Source: Glandiceps talaboti
Taxonomy: Eukaryota > Hemichordata > Enteropneusta > Spengelidae
NCBI RefSeq assembly: GCF_964340395.1
Contig: NC_135559.1
Location: 13,889,759-13,953,758 of the forward strand
Length of the DNA: 64,000 bases
Direction of reading: 5' to 3'
Below the pieces are notes generated by a model, which ran no database searches, was not told the DNA's origin, and worked only from the letters and a program-made list of their open reading frames with translations. The position numbers were made by a program, and so were the translations under genes. Below are positions 11,821 through 22,788 of this stretch, one piece after another; the first letter of the stretch is position 1, and each line of letters starts with the position of its first letter.

Positions 11821-12266
11821 AAAATATATACGCAACGCTTATTCTTAAAGATGTGGATTGCTAGCTAGCGTTCAACAATATGGTTGCAATTGGGGCTATT
11901 GTGATGAACCTCAGACCATTGGGAGCTGAGGTTGAACTTAAACCGGTTGCAAGCTTAAGATGATTTTCGTAATTTAGTGATTTACACCATAAGTTAATTA
12001 GCAGATGTGAATGGGAACGCGTTGGTATAAAGACTACTGAAATCGGCCGTGTTATAGGAAAGTTACATACAGCTGTTTGTATATTCCCCTGTTGTTTTTC
12101 TATAGTGATGTGGGTAATGAACAGGTGTGGGCTTATAATATTGATGCTGCAATAGATAAACTAATATATATACTCAGAAGAAGAATTCGGGTATAATTCA
12201 GGTATAAATTACTACTATTATGTCAGATCATGGAGATATAATGGGAGTGCCACCCCCTGCACGTCC

Positions 12267-12268
<2 letters not shown>
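11821..12268 (+). repeat. 3' flank of receptor copy 1, duplicated at 28817-29276
   Basis: The sequence after the stop codon matches the sequence after receptor copy 2 (ACGCTTATTCTTAAAGATGT, GAAATCGGCCGTGTTATAGG and GGGCTTATAATATTGATGCT in both). It probably contains the 3' UTR. I see no canonical AATAAA close by; the nearest variant is in GCAATAGATAAAC near 12148. The segment ends where (TA)n begins. Confidence 0.85.
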
Positions 12269-12361
<93 letters not shown>

Positions 12362-13112
12362 GATAAAGAGTATTTATTGGTTGGTTCTTAAACCACCTGT
12401 CTTATTTGATATGCATTATTTTAATGACAGGTGTATTCACTAACTCTTAAATTAACATAGTCTTTATATAGCCAAGAATACGGTGCCACGTCGGCTGTTC
12501 TACAATAGGTGGGAGTTCAGGCAGTCCACGGCTCGTTCCTGAAGTTTTCTCAGTGGTATCGTCAAGGGAGGCCCGTCTTCACTGTAGCTGTCCGGAGAAA
12601 TGTCATTCTCCTGTAAAGTTGGACATTGCTGAGAGTAGGCGGACCCTGCCGTATGGTATAAATGGTGCGGACATTGACGTCAAAGTCTGGAGAAATACTT
12701 CGAGGACAGTTCGGTACAACGGAGGAACCGTGAGTAGAAGTTTGTCCCACGTTGCCACTTTCAACACCCAACGAACTCACTGTCCTCGGCTCTGTACTCT
12801 GTGAAAGTTTGTGTGCACCCCCCCCCCGTAAGACTAAATGTCGCGATATTCGACAGTCAAGTCTGAGAACTGAACATTTTGGTATTTAAAACATTGGGTG
12901 AACCCCTTTAATTTATAAGTTTGTAAACCCTAATATACACTTTCAAGACATTATTATAGTATATTTTGTATCATTAAACTGAATTAAATAAGATAATTGT
13001 TAAATGTAATGCTGTGTAGTGTCCTGTGTTTGACCGTATGTTGTTTCGACTGGAAGTTGTGGAGAAAGTATTTAATTTGTGCGCTATTTGGCTTCTCTAA
13101 ATTTTCGGTTCA

Positions 13113-13155
<43 letters not shown>

Positions 13156-13238
13156 TTGGTAGTACTGGAACTCTTTCTTGGTTGTTACTCGGAGTTTCAC
13201 GCATTGTGCGATCATCAGTTGTCAAAACTATTGCGCTC

Positions 13239-13330
<92 letters not shown>

Positions 13331-13383
13331 TCGGTGAGTATCAATCTGCTAAGACAGTGCTCTATACCGCAGTGGCATATATG

Positions 13384-13466
<83 letters not shown>
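12269..13466. mobile_element. (TA)n-bounded composite insertion with three modules
   Basis: Four (TA)n tracts (12269-12356, 13118-13152, 13244-13325, 13388-13465) separate three non-repetitive modules: about 760 bp (12357-13117), about 91 bp (13153-13243) and about 60 bp (13326-13387). The whole block is missing at the matching place behind receptor copy 2 (near 29277-29290, only a short ATATATAT there), so it was inserted after the duplication. The 60-bp module recurs in inverted orientation, again inside (TA)n, at 29532-29590. The 91-bp module contains a hammerhead-like core. Penelope-like or retrozyme-type elements are the leading interpretation. An 83-codon open frame at 12553-12804 resembles nothing I know. 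Confidence 0.65.
13153..13243 (-). other. Hammerhead-ribozyme-like core in a (TA)n-flanked module
   Basis: Read on the minus strand: CTGATGA (13218-13212), a CGCA/TGCG stem with a CAA loop, then GAAAC (13198-13194) and CTCCGAGTA. This follows the hammerhead order of CUGANGA, stem II and GAAA, with a possible mini stem III (ACT/AGT) and a GTA cleavage triplet. Against it, the closing base pair of stem II is T-T, and I could not pair a stem I from the flanks. It may be a decayed or partial ribozyme. Hammerheads of this kind are known in Penelope-like elements and animal retrozymes. Confidence 0.35.
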
Positions 13467-13468
<2 letters not shown>

Positions 13469-13735
13469 TTAAATAACATTTAATTGGTCGTATTACAACG
13501 ATAAAGATACTACTTCTTTTCGGAAATGGAAACTTTAGAGAAACTTTTCTTATTAAAGTTATCAATTTTCTCAATGTGTGCATTTATTACTTTTTCTAAC
13601 TACAATATGAAACTCTACACTCAGAATATTCTGAAAGTATTTTTGTATGCAATCAAATATTTGTTTCTGCACTTTAAAATATAAATATGATACTTAGCAA
13701 AAAATCAACTATAATAATAATGTTTGTTGATTATC
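13467..13735 (+). repeat. End of duplication unit 1, matching 29290-29520 and 29600-29640
   Basis: AATAACAT.T...TTGGTC, TTTTCTAACTACAATATGAA and AAACTCTACACTCAG.ATATT appear in the same order in the flank of receptor copy 2. At 13676-13690 unit 1 keeps an uninterrupted AAATATAAATATGATACTTAGC, where unit 2 carries the 60-bp (TA)n module. No coding sequence is seen. Confidence 0.8.
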
Positions 13736-13739
13736 ACCT

Positions 13740-14070
13740 AGTATTTGTTAGAATGTTTTCCTAAATATACAAATCCTGCGCTACAAATGTACCACACACA
13801 ATGATACATATATAGTATAATACGTACTGTGTTTTTGGTACAGGTAAGGGGAACATATTCAAGTCACAATTATATTTTGAGCCTATAGACAAGGAAAACA
13901 ATAATCTAACAAATATTACATTTCTCTATGGTTGAGTGTGTGGGACTTGTGGATGTATAGCGTGAAAGATGTATCGTTGAGGGCGCTTTTGATTAGCAGT
14001 TTTCACAATGTAGCTGTTCATCATACCGAACTATTCGATGTGTTGTTGTTTTTGCCATTTTGTTTACAGC
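13740..14070 (+). repeat. Segmental duplication block B, first piece (start of unit 2)
   Basis: It matches 6540-6800 (TAGTATTTGTTA.AATGTTTTCC, ACAAATGTACCA, TATATTTTGAGCCT, GATGTRTCGTTGAGGGCGCTTTT). It begins right where the 3' flank of unit 1 ends, marking the tandem junction near 13.7 kb. The match stops near 14030, shortly before the ATP-grasp gene. Confidence 0.8.
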
Positions 14071-14106
14071 TGTTAACAAAGGGTTAGGTGTAGGTTTTCA
14101 TCGAGT

Positions 14107-15719
14107 ATGACGTCGGAAAATATGAAAACTGAAATACTACTTCTCTGTCCAACCAATGTGGATCAGCAGGTTTCTACCTTCATCAGGTACTTATCAGAAG
14201 AAACCAAGCAGTCCTGCAACATACACATGATTCAACCAGCGTCAACCAAAGAGGATTTACTACAGTTTACAAACGAGTGTGAAGAAGCCATCAAGACAAA
14301 ACAAATATTAAAGGTATTGAGCCTTTCAGATATCGCTTGTTTGGTCCATGCTGCATTGTCTGAAACTTTGCCTCATATTCGTGGTCCATCTGTGGAGTCG
14401 GTGTTTCTGACGTGTCACAAATTCAGTTCACGTAAACACTTCGACCCAGATTTAGCGACTGTTAAATATGCGCTATTTGATGAAGATGACATTACTGACA
14501 GTGAGAAACTGGAGAAGGCACGAGAAATCATACAGACCAAAGGAGGGTTTATGAAACCTGTTGTCGGCCAAGGCAATTGTGGTACACGAAAGATCGAGAG
14601 TATGGAGGAATTTATATCGCATATAGCAAATGGCCGTTTAACACGTGGAGAGCAAAGTCACTATTTTCAGGCGTTTCTGAAGCACTGGATCACAGACAAG
14701 GGCTTCACATACGATGTAAAACTTCATAGACTGTTGCTAGAAGAGTTTATTGATGTTAGGAATATGTTAGCAATTGACGGCTGCGTTTCCAATGGTAAAA
14801 TTCACCGTTGGTTGATTATGCAAGAGGTGTGGTCTAGCGAATATCCACAATGTTGCCTTGGGAACATGATACCGGCTAATGTAACTAACAATCAAGAACA
14901 AGACCTGTACAGGATCTATGATGAGATCACACATGGTTTGATTTCAAAAGGGTTCAATGATCAGTTCTTACACATCCAACTGTTTGTTGAAAATGACAAA
15001 ATGAAAGTGATTGAGGTCAACTGCCGAATGGACCCGTCTCTTATCCCTTTATATACGCCCACTGTTACCACAATGGTAGTCAGATAGAAGCGTTGGTGGG
15101 CCTGACGAAGTGTGGCACGCTACCTGAACCACGACCAAAGGGTTTCATGGGGTTATGCGGATATATTAATACATTCCTCAGCGATAAGATAGACAACATA
15201 CTGGATTTTGATGAGGTAGCAAAACTTGGTGATGACGTAGTGACTTTGTTCCAACCAGGTGATGACGTCACTGTGGAGACCGCAGACAAGGGGAAAACTG
15301 TAGCTTTCTGCTATGTATATGGGAAAACAAGAGCAGGTATGACTTGCAAAATTTATATTTTCTATTTAATTCAATTTATTTAAATCAGGTGTCTGTGGCT
15401 TTGACAGAAGAAAACTTTTCATCCGTACAAATGTTATTTTTGCGCAATAATTTGGTTAAATTTCATAACATCGGTATGTTTTCACAAGCCTGCCTTTTTA
15501 TTACCGTAACGATCACATGACTGTAGTCAAAGCTCTGTTTATAAGATTCATTGGTAATCATTGCGAAGAAAAGAAATTTTTCCAAGATAACGATACTGAA
15601 TAAATGACAAGAGTTACATGTCGGGTTTGTCTTTTTTCTCATTCACAGAACTGAACTCTCAATATCTGAACATATGTAGACAAGTTCTAAGGAAACCGGA
15701 GTACAGTCCCCTGGTCTGA
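14107..15719 (+). CDS. ATP-grasp carboxylate-amine ligase-like protein, two exons, apparent frameshift
   Basis: ATG at 14107 has an in-frame TAA upstream (TTAACAAAGGG). Exon 1 covers 14107-15336. The first frame carries ATP-grasp hallmarks: GGFMKPVVGQGNCGTRKI (glycine-rich loop with the ATP-binding lysine, about residues 150-168), LLLEEFIDVR (about 210-220) and VIEVNCRMDPSL (metal-binding Glu and Asn, about 302-313). Near 15052-15060 (TTATATACGCCC) coding continuity passes to another frame, which goes on as HCYHNGSQIEAL and runs to a donor at 15337 (GCAG/GTATGA). A second exon, 15649-15719 (acceptor TTCACAG), restores phase and ends at TGA. The shift looks like two extra bases in a TA-rich spot: a pseudogenising mutation, an allele or an assembly error. 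The family joins an acid to an amine using ATP (carnosine synthase and BL00235-like enzymes belong to it); the substrate here is unknown. The gene splits duplication block B. Confidence 0.75.
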
Positions 15720-15917
15720 GGTTTCAATGCGGAAAATTTCTGGCCAAGAAGTTCAAGTGTGTTGATTTGAATTCATGTCAGATGTGTACTAAAATTAAGC
15801 CTTCAAGCAAAATTTTGAGTAAATTTGTTATCAAAACTATGTTTTTGAATAGATTTCTACAACTTGAAGAAAATTCCTCTGTATAATTTCCCAGGAAAAA
15901 CTTAGAAATGTCCATAC

Positions 15918-16058
15918 CTGAAGTGCAGTTGATTTCGTCACTTCTATCAGAACAATGTCGAATGACGTCACATACTCTGTACTTGTGTAAGCATTCCCCC
16001 AAGCCACATTGGAAGAAACCCGTCGGACACAACGTACCATTTCCAATGCTATCAACAA
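15918..16058 (-). CDS. Single LDL-receptor class A domain exon (phase 1-1)
   Basis: On the minus strand an acceptor (TTTTGACAG) at 16059 and a donor (CTTCAG/GTATGG) at 15917 bound a 141-base open exon. It encodes CPTGFFQCGLGECLHKYRVCDVIRHCSDRSDEINC, a complete LDLa module with six cysteines and the calcium-binding acidic C-terminal box (CSDRSDE). Both boundaries are phase 1, the class typical of shuffled extracellular modules. It must belong to a larger secreted or membrane protein on this strand, but I find no neighbouring exon; it is either an isolated relic or separated by long introns. It is convergent with the ATP-grasp gene, ending about 200 bases from its stop. Confidence 0.8.
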
Positions 16059-16479
16059 CTGTCAAAAGAGACACAAAGTGAAACGTTTTTTTACCTTATT
16101 TGCATAGCACTTCTTTCTGTTGCACAAAAGCTATAGCTTGAGGAGTCACATATGATCGCCTCCTCTAGAGGAGGAGAGGATAAAAACGTAAACATGTACC
16201 ACGAAGGTCAATTCAGGCAAAATAACGAAGGTAAAAAAGCAATGAACGATTAGCCGACATCTACATCGGACTTTAATCAGATTGGTCTCTATATGTATTG
16301 TTCGTTATTCAGCATGATCTTTTCAAAGAGTTTGGTCGATGCATGCGAGCATCACATTCCTTCAATTCAGGGAGAAGAGATGATGTGTGTTGTTTTAGAC
16401 ATCAAAAATTATAATGACCGCAAGGGCACAAATTAAAGATTCAAATACTAGTAATCCTAAACGGAAAGACAGTTCAAAC

Positions 16480-17440
16480 CGTCACCTCTTAAAATATGAA
16501 GCGTACTTTATTACCGTTCAGGCGAGTAAAGGAAGGCACAATATTGCGATGGGAAAATTATTCATTGAGATAGAAAATTAGTTACCCTTATAATCTGATG
16601 TTGAATACTTTAAGATTCAAAATATCGTCCCAATAAAATAATACAGAGCATATTGTATTGCCTGAGAATGTATAACTGGCTCTAAAGTTACCATCTTAGC
16701 TAAAAAGACGAATATTAATGTAAGGTCACCTGTAGATGTCAATTTCTTCACAAATGTCAAATATAGTGTCATAGAACTAAAATCACTGAACTCTAACTAG
16801 CATGTGTAAAAGGTTTGTTATTTTAAGTACAATAACAAACATTTTACACATTTTTAAATAGTTTTTTTTGTACAATGTATTGAGTTACAAACACAAACTT
16901 ACTTCAAAGATGTTTCACATAGATACCAAATCCTCATCCATATGGCCGAGTCCTGAAGAAGAAGACCAGATGCAGGGGACTCATGTGTAAAGTTAGAATT
17001 ATCAAATTAAACATTATGGTACACTGCAAAGTTTGATCTTGTAGTAACGCATTGCTGTTTTATGCCCCTGGCGTGATTACGGTAGCTATCACTACCCATA
17101 CATACTATAGATTAACGATTGACTCAAACAGCTCATTTTAAATTCCTTTGTCTAAGTATATATACATGTTTGTGAATAGGTTATTGTCTGTAGAAGACAG
17201 TTATATTATATTATGTGTATCCACGGACAGGGTTGTTTTCATTGTCTGTGGTGTAACATAGCAGATTTGTTGTGAAGAATTGGTTTCAAAGTGTTAAATA
17301 GTACATTTCTAATATTGCCTTCCATGGAATAGAAAGTTGACAGCTAAAGTTTAACGCATGCGCTTTGCAACATTGATCTCGTACACAATTAGAAACGAGC
17401 GAAATGCTAGCAGTGACGTATAGTCAGACTTTTACTCACG
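16480..17440 (+). repeat. Segmental duplication block B, second piece
   Basis: It matches 6970-8150 with several deletions, for example inside the TTAA-element remnant near 16850-16950. It lacks the 104-bp MITE present in block A. The promoter-proximal motifs AACGCATGCGCTTT and AGTGACGTA are kept, but the strong donor that follows in unit 1 (8336) has no counterpart here. So this promoter copy may be cut off from receptor copy 2, about 9 kb downstream. Confidence 0.8.
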
Positions 17441-20400
17441 CGATTGTGCATGACCTTTGTTGAAGTTTGGTTTAGGTCATACGAAGGTTGGGTCAAAGGT
17501 CATACGAAGGTTGGGTCAAAGCTTTATTAACCATTCAGAGTGTCGATTTTTTCCGAAGCTTTGGAGTGCCGATCTTTGTTAAAGCTTTGCACTGCTAACC
17601 CTTCGTCGAATCACTGGAGTACAAAGGTTTTTTTAAGCATTGGCGTGCCAATCTTTGCTTTGGCAAGTCTTCCACACCAATGGCAGCCTTTGCCTAAGGT
17701 TCAACATCTTTTATCTCGTGTAACTTTGTCAAGACCTCATTTCCTTTATTCCACCTATTCAATGTTGATTTTGAAAGACAGCCTATACATACTTTTTAGT
17801 GACTAAAGTACAGTATCATCATACCAGAATAACTAATAATGTACAATTTGTGAGAAAGCAGGAAATAAGGCATTGGCAAAGTGTCCACAAGATAAAAGTT
17901 ACTGAACTTTAAAATTAAACTAAATACTCCTTTTATGCTGCATGTTCTTGAACATGCTGTTTTCTGTTTTTGTACTTTATTTATATCACCAACATCATTG
18001 GTGTGGATGTTGTATTTGACTTACACTTTGACTTACATTTTGCTGTTTATTGTTACAAATACAAATATACTTTTACACAATGGCTATTCAGACTTTTACT
18101 AACTTTCACATAATTTTGTTTTACTCTTTAGATGAATGTCACAAGTGAACAACAAACAGAAAGATGAACTAACCCAAAGTGTAGTCTTTGGCCAAATATA
18201 CAATTCTCTTGCTATATTATGTGTTTCATCTCTATATTCCTACACTAAAAGATGTTGTCTCATTTTATCAAATTAGGTCTATATTTGTACCTCAAAGTCT
18301 ACCACCATACATACAGTTTAATTAAATAAACTCTTTGAATGTATTAAACCTTTTACAAATTAATTAGTTACAAACATTGACTTTGTATTATATTATTGTT
18401 TTAGTCTTTTTTTTTTAAGTAGAAGAACATAGTTGATTTGATTTATAATAGCAAATAAATACAACTTTTGTATGGCCACTTTGAATTTTCTCGTTTGTTC
18501 ATGCCATGAATTTCCATGTGTTGAGTTCAATGGCACGGATAATTTGGGGTATTTCTGAAGAGACCGAACAATATGATTTACCTTTTTATTTCTTACATAT
18601 AATCAGGTCCTTCAATTATTACCCAGTTGCTGCACAAATAAAACTAATAAAATATAGTGTTTACTTCAGTCATGCAAAGTCTGGTAACTGGTGGGAAAAT
18701 ACGTCCACATGTTATAATGTATAGAAACTGTTGGTGTAAAAATATTTTTATATTTTGAGAAAATTAAATTCTGGCTTTGCCTTGGCTGCTAAATCAAGAA
18801 ATACAGAACAAGCTATAGAATGGTTATAAAAAATAATCTAGAATTATTTACATCTTGTGACACCAGTGTGTAACAATTTGTCATAATTTTGTGTGTATCT
18901 ATGTTACTGAGTTTATTTCAAGAGCTAATTTGGTAATGTTTTGGTTGTGTTTTTTATCACTCCATTTTAATGTTGATGCTTTCTTTCCTTTTGGTTAGTT
19001 AATTTCTTTCATTGAATTCATTGGGTAACTGAATGTATTTTATATTTTTCTACATGTAGTGTATCTACCCATTTATATTTACATGTAATAATCATACATG
19101 TCACTTCATTCCCACACTGGCTTCAATTCTTTAGTGGTTTTCCTCAAACCACATATCATCTCACTGGCATACGTCCCCGGGCAGACACTTAGTTGGGCCT
19201 TCTTTTAAGACGTTTTCGGACTGGCTGTTGGGGTCCTTCACCAGTTGCAGTTCTGTCAAACGAGACAGTGTTCCCGCTTTTGTTTGGCTTAAAATTCAAT
19301 TTTGTTCATCAAGCAGAGATGCGAGTATTTCGAGTAAATTATGACCAGCCTGGCTTTATTGAGCCTGGCTTCTAGAGGCAGAGGACTTCGGTTTAGTTGT
19401 GACAAGTATGTCTTTAAGATATTTGTTTCTTTTCTGTGCTATGATTAGCGTGGTCGGGTAAAGTTTGTTCAAGGTTACATTGTTTTCTAGCAGTTCCCAA
19501 TGTTTTGTAAATGCGTCTTTTAGTTTTGACGTTTTGATGTTGGGACTATATAGAGGAACCTCTTGAGTTGGTGTCCGATTTTGGAGATAAGTCTCCCTGT
19601 TATCATAGTAGAAAGAGGGGAAAGGGGACTCCGTAGAACGAGGGGAGGGGGAGAGGGGACTCCGAACACCATCAATGTTAGATACGTGTATAACATCGTG
19701 TCACAAGGTTGTGATTTTGAATAATAGATTCTATAGTTTACTGTACTAGTGTCCTTTTGATGAATGGTGATGACAGGTATAGGTCAGGGACCTTTTCGTG
19801 ATGACAGTGTGCTAATTTACATGTCTACAGCTAAACATCTGTTGGACTTTGTGTGTACCCAATCATCGTTAAGGAGACCCCTATAAATACTCTCGAAGCC
19901 AGTGATCACATTCACATGCTTCTAACTTTGAACATCAAGGCCTGAAGTTGGATACTGCTGGCTTGGAGCTGCCACACGGGCGTGTATTACTCCACAACAA
20001 GAACTTAACCTACACCAACGGGACACTTCGTTAATTTGCTAATGGACTACGGACATTGACTGTACTTAAGTACCGTGTAAAACGGGTGTGTTCATGACTT
20101 GCGGATAATTGTAAACAAGACAATACGGACTGGCTGACAGCCATTTTTGAGCTTCACTTTTCGCGTGCACAACCGTTTGCTGCCTCATGGACTAGAATTC
20201 GCTAAATAATTAGTTATAGTACCTGTCATCACCATATCTATGCATTTATAAGCTTTGTTCTTTATTATGTACAACCTGAAAAGTGCATCAGGGGATATGT
20301 ATAGCACGTTCCGTTTCATTTTATGTAATATCATTTCATGGTCAAATACAGTATTCTCAATTGATATGTTGTTCTCTGTCGCTTCATTTATACAATACTC

Positions 20401-20487
20401 CATTCTATATTGCCTTCCAGCCCAGTTCCGAGCAAAAAATAACCCAAGACATGAGTTGTGATAGATTGCACTGAAATATATATAGAG
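17441..20487. other. Intergenic stretch with no recognised gene
   Basis: It starts with a short tandem repeat around 17478-17520 (GGTCATACGAAGGTTGGGTCAAA twice). It continues as AT-rich sequence to about 19.1 kb, then as a somewhat more GC-rich segment (about 19150-20150) that includes a G-rich piece near 19610-19660. The latter differs in composition from its surroundings and may be an old transposon or LTR, but no coding motif or terminal repeat supports this. Confidence 0.4.
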
Positions 20488-21069
20488 AGACCAGGGGCTG
20501 TTCTGGCACGCCAACAGACCTACTCTAACTACAAGCACCACAACACCATGACATTTCTCATTGGAATATGTCCAACTGGTGGAATATCAGCATTATCAGA
20601 GCTTTGGTGAGGAAGGACATCAGACAGATACATTGTTGAACATTCAGGTATGTTCGTTGTAGTTGTTAATATCTGGCTAATGTAATATAAGTGCAAACAA
20701 ATGAATTCAATGCAAACTAAGCATTTATTTTAGTGTGGTAAATTTTTAATATTAGTATATTGGCAATGCAGTTGTTTTACAGTAGCTGTATTGTTTTCAG
20801 ATTCAGAATTTCTTGACAAACTGGAGTATGGTGATGGTGACCTGGTTATGGCTGACAGACGATTTGACATTGCTGATCTGCTTGCAATCAGAGGATGTAT
20901 GCTGAATATACCACCATTCACTAGGGGAAAGACTTGGCTGAGTCGAAGAGAAGTAGAACACGCTCGCCAGATATCATCATTGAGGATCCATGTTGAGCAT
21001 GCAATAGAACGCATCAAACGAGTTCGAATTTTACAAGGTGTATTTCCATTGCAGCGTGTATACCTTTGA
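20488..21069 (+). pseudogene. PIF/Harbinger-type (ISL2EU-like) DDE transposase remnant
   Basis: Two exons joined in phase carry a DDE_Tnp_4 catalytic core. Exon A, 20488 (start approximate) to 20647, encodes RQQTYSNYKHHNTMTFLIGI. Exon B, 20801-21069, encodes GDGDLVMADRRFDIADLL (second catalytic Asp) and RIHVEHAIERIKRVRILQGV (catalytic Glu region). Donor (CATTCAG/GTATGT) and acceptor (TTTTCAG) are good and both phase 1. Exon A has an in-frame TGA at 20608, where the family has Gly or Trp, and the C-terminus is cut short after ...GVFPLQRVYL. The N-terminal THAP or HTH part is not visible. It is an inactive transposon copy on the strand opposite the SWIM gene that ISL2EU-like elements also carry. 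Confidence 0.85.
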
Positions 21070-21513
21070 AATGACATTATTACAATGTTCCAGCTTTCTT
21101 ATGTTGAAATAGTGAGTCTGTCTGAGAGAGGAATGACTTGAATACTGGATTTCCAATCTACTCAATGGCTATCCAACTTCAATGATAGATTTCTAATTTA
21201 ATTCTCTCCAGATTTATACAATACTATACAGAATCATACAAAAAGGTGGCAATTCTTTGTCTCAATCCTAGTTATAGGTGCTTCATGCTTACAATATGAT
21301 AAAAAATGGGCTTTTGGTACAATCTGGCAGAAAAAAGAATCTGCCAAAGGGAAAAATACACTGTTAAATTGATGAGAACACCCAATCATAATATACTGCA
21401 AGTCCAACTAAGCCATCATATTTTGATTTCACCAGACCAAGTCAAGCTCTTTGATAATATTTGACATCCCGTTATCACAATTGAAATGAATGGCTTATAG
21501 AAAGGAAACTTAC

Positions 21514-22088
21514 CCTGCCATGCATTTACAACGAGCTCCTTTTACAGTCAAATCATTCTTCTTATTTATGCAAACCCACACTGCATATGGATCAGTATTG
21601 GCTTGAGATCTTCTCACATTTGTTTTCAGTAGTATGTGTGGAGAATTTGGCACTTTAACCACTCCTACTTTGTTCACAAATCCATTTGTCACAAATTGGT
21701 AGGCATCCAAAGCTCTGTAAGACCTAAGACAATCTTTTGTATAGAATCATATAAATATGAAAGAGAAACATTGGCAAATTATAAATCATACACAACACAT
21801 CCTGGCACTCCACAATATGTAAATTACAACTTTGGCAGCTTTGGCCTCTGGGTTAGGAATAGCTTGACCATCTTCATCTATAAGAATTTCTTGCAGCCTC
21901 TTCCTACTACTCCCTCTTGTTTCTAGCTGTGATGGGTTAACTGGGACTTTGAGTTTCCAAGCCCAGTATGCCAAAACAGCTAGTTCACCTTGTCTACCAT
22001 CTGCTTTTATCCTTCTCTGTCCAAGGTACTTCTTCAACTCTAGTACTTCAGGGTTCTGCTGATGGATGGATGAGTCCTGGTCGCTCAT
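21514..22088 (-). pseudogene. ISL2EU-associated SWIM zinc-finger protein remnant
   Basis: Two minus-strand exons. The first (22088 to about 21828) encodes MSDQDSSIHQQ and then a SAP-like helical segment (LKKYLGQRRIKADGRQGELAVLAYWAWKL). The second (21723-21514; acceptor GTCTTAG, donor GG/GTAAGT) encodes SYRALDAYQFVTNGFVNKV ... PYAVWVCINK ... CKCMAG, the first half of a SWIM finger (CxC). Elements of the ISL2EU group encode such a protein, normally continuing into a YqaJ-type exonuclease. I find no exonuclease exon between 21070 and 21510, so the gene seems truncated, converging on the transposase remnant. Confidence 0.7.
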
Positions 22089-22155
22089 TAATATTCATGA
22101 ATAAATTAAAATAATTTAAATATTGAATAGTAATTAATTCATTGATTCTTACATA

Positions 22156-22227
22156 CATAAACACACACATACATACATACATACATACATACAAATGTAC
22201 ATACATACATACATACATACATACAAC
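22156..22227. repeat. (CATA)n microsatellite
   Basis: Tandem ACATACAT units, interrupted once by AAATGTAC, just upstream of the SWIM exon on the minus strand. Open frames through it are spurious. Confidence 0.95.
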
Positions 22228-22788
22228 ACTTGAAACAGTAAAACATATATACATTGTACATTGTTCACAGCACAAAACAACACTGTACTGCTATTTATTT
22301 GGTTTCATTACATTTAATATTGGTATATTTTTTTCAAACCACAATTACAAACATTAGAATCATTACATGTACAATAACAAACATATTGAAAGGCAATTAT
22401 TTCTTACAGGGTGAAGATGGTATACATTATGAAATCAACATCAGAACTGAATAAAGATTACTGAAAAAAACTGTCTGTGTATTATATTACTCCATTACAA
22501 ATTTACATTCACACATTGTTTTTTAATTTGAATTGCAATATAAAATTTAAACTTTTAAGGAAATAAGATCTACAAAGACAAATTGCACGTTCAGATTATA
22601 CATACAGTGTATCAATTCAAACTTCGTCGGGTTCTACTGATCATACTATGGTTATAATAACGGTACAATAATGTTGCCAAATTCAGATTGTGTCCTAGCA
22701 ACGAGATATGGAATGAGTTCCACTCACTGTAAAACACGTGTCAGTACATCGTTCTAAAAATAGAGTCTTACTGTTTATGACTTCCTGA

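Noticed and set aside
12553-12804. Overlapping open frames of 83 (+) and 72 (-) codons in a less AT-rich module
   Set aside because: No recognisable motif, no matching splice sites, and the module looks like part of the (TA)n-flanked insertion. Kept only as part of that element.
13194-13218. Calling the hammerhead-like core a functional ribozyme
   Set aside because: Stem I cannot be paired from the flanks and the stem II closing pair is mismatched, so only a motif-level claim is made.
12997-13583. Tyr-Ile-rich open frames
   Set aside because: They read through (TA)n tracts between the inserted modules.
19150-20150. Possible LTR or retroelement in a less AT-rich stretch
   Set aside because: No terminal repeats, primer-binding site or coding motif could be found; composition alone is not enough.
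20185-20541. 118-codon minus-strand open frame opposite the transposase
   Set aside because: It partly overlaps the transposase exon in antisense, and its composition and residues show no motif.
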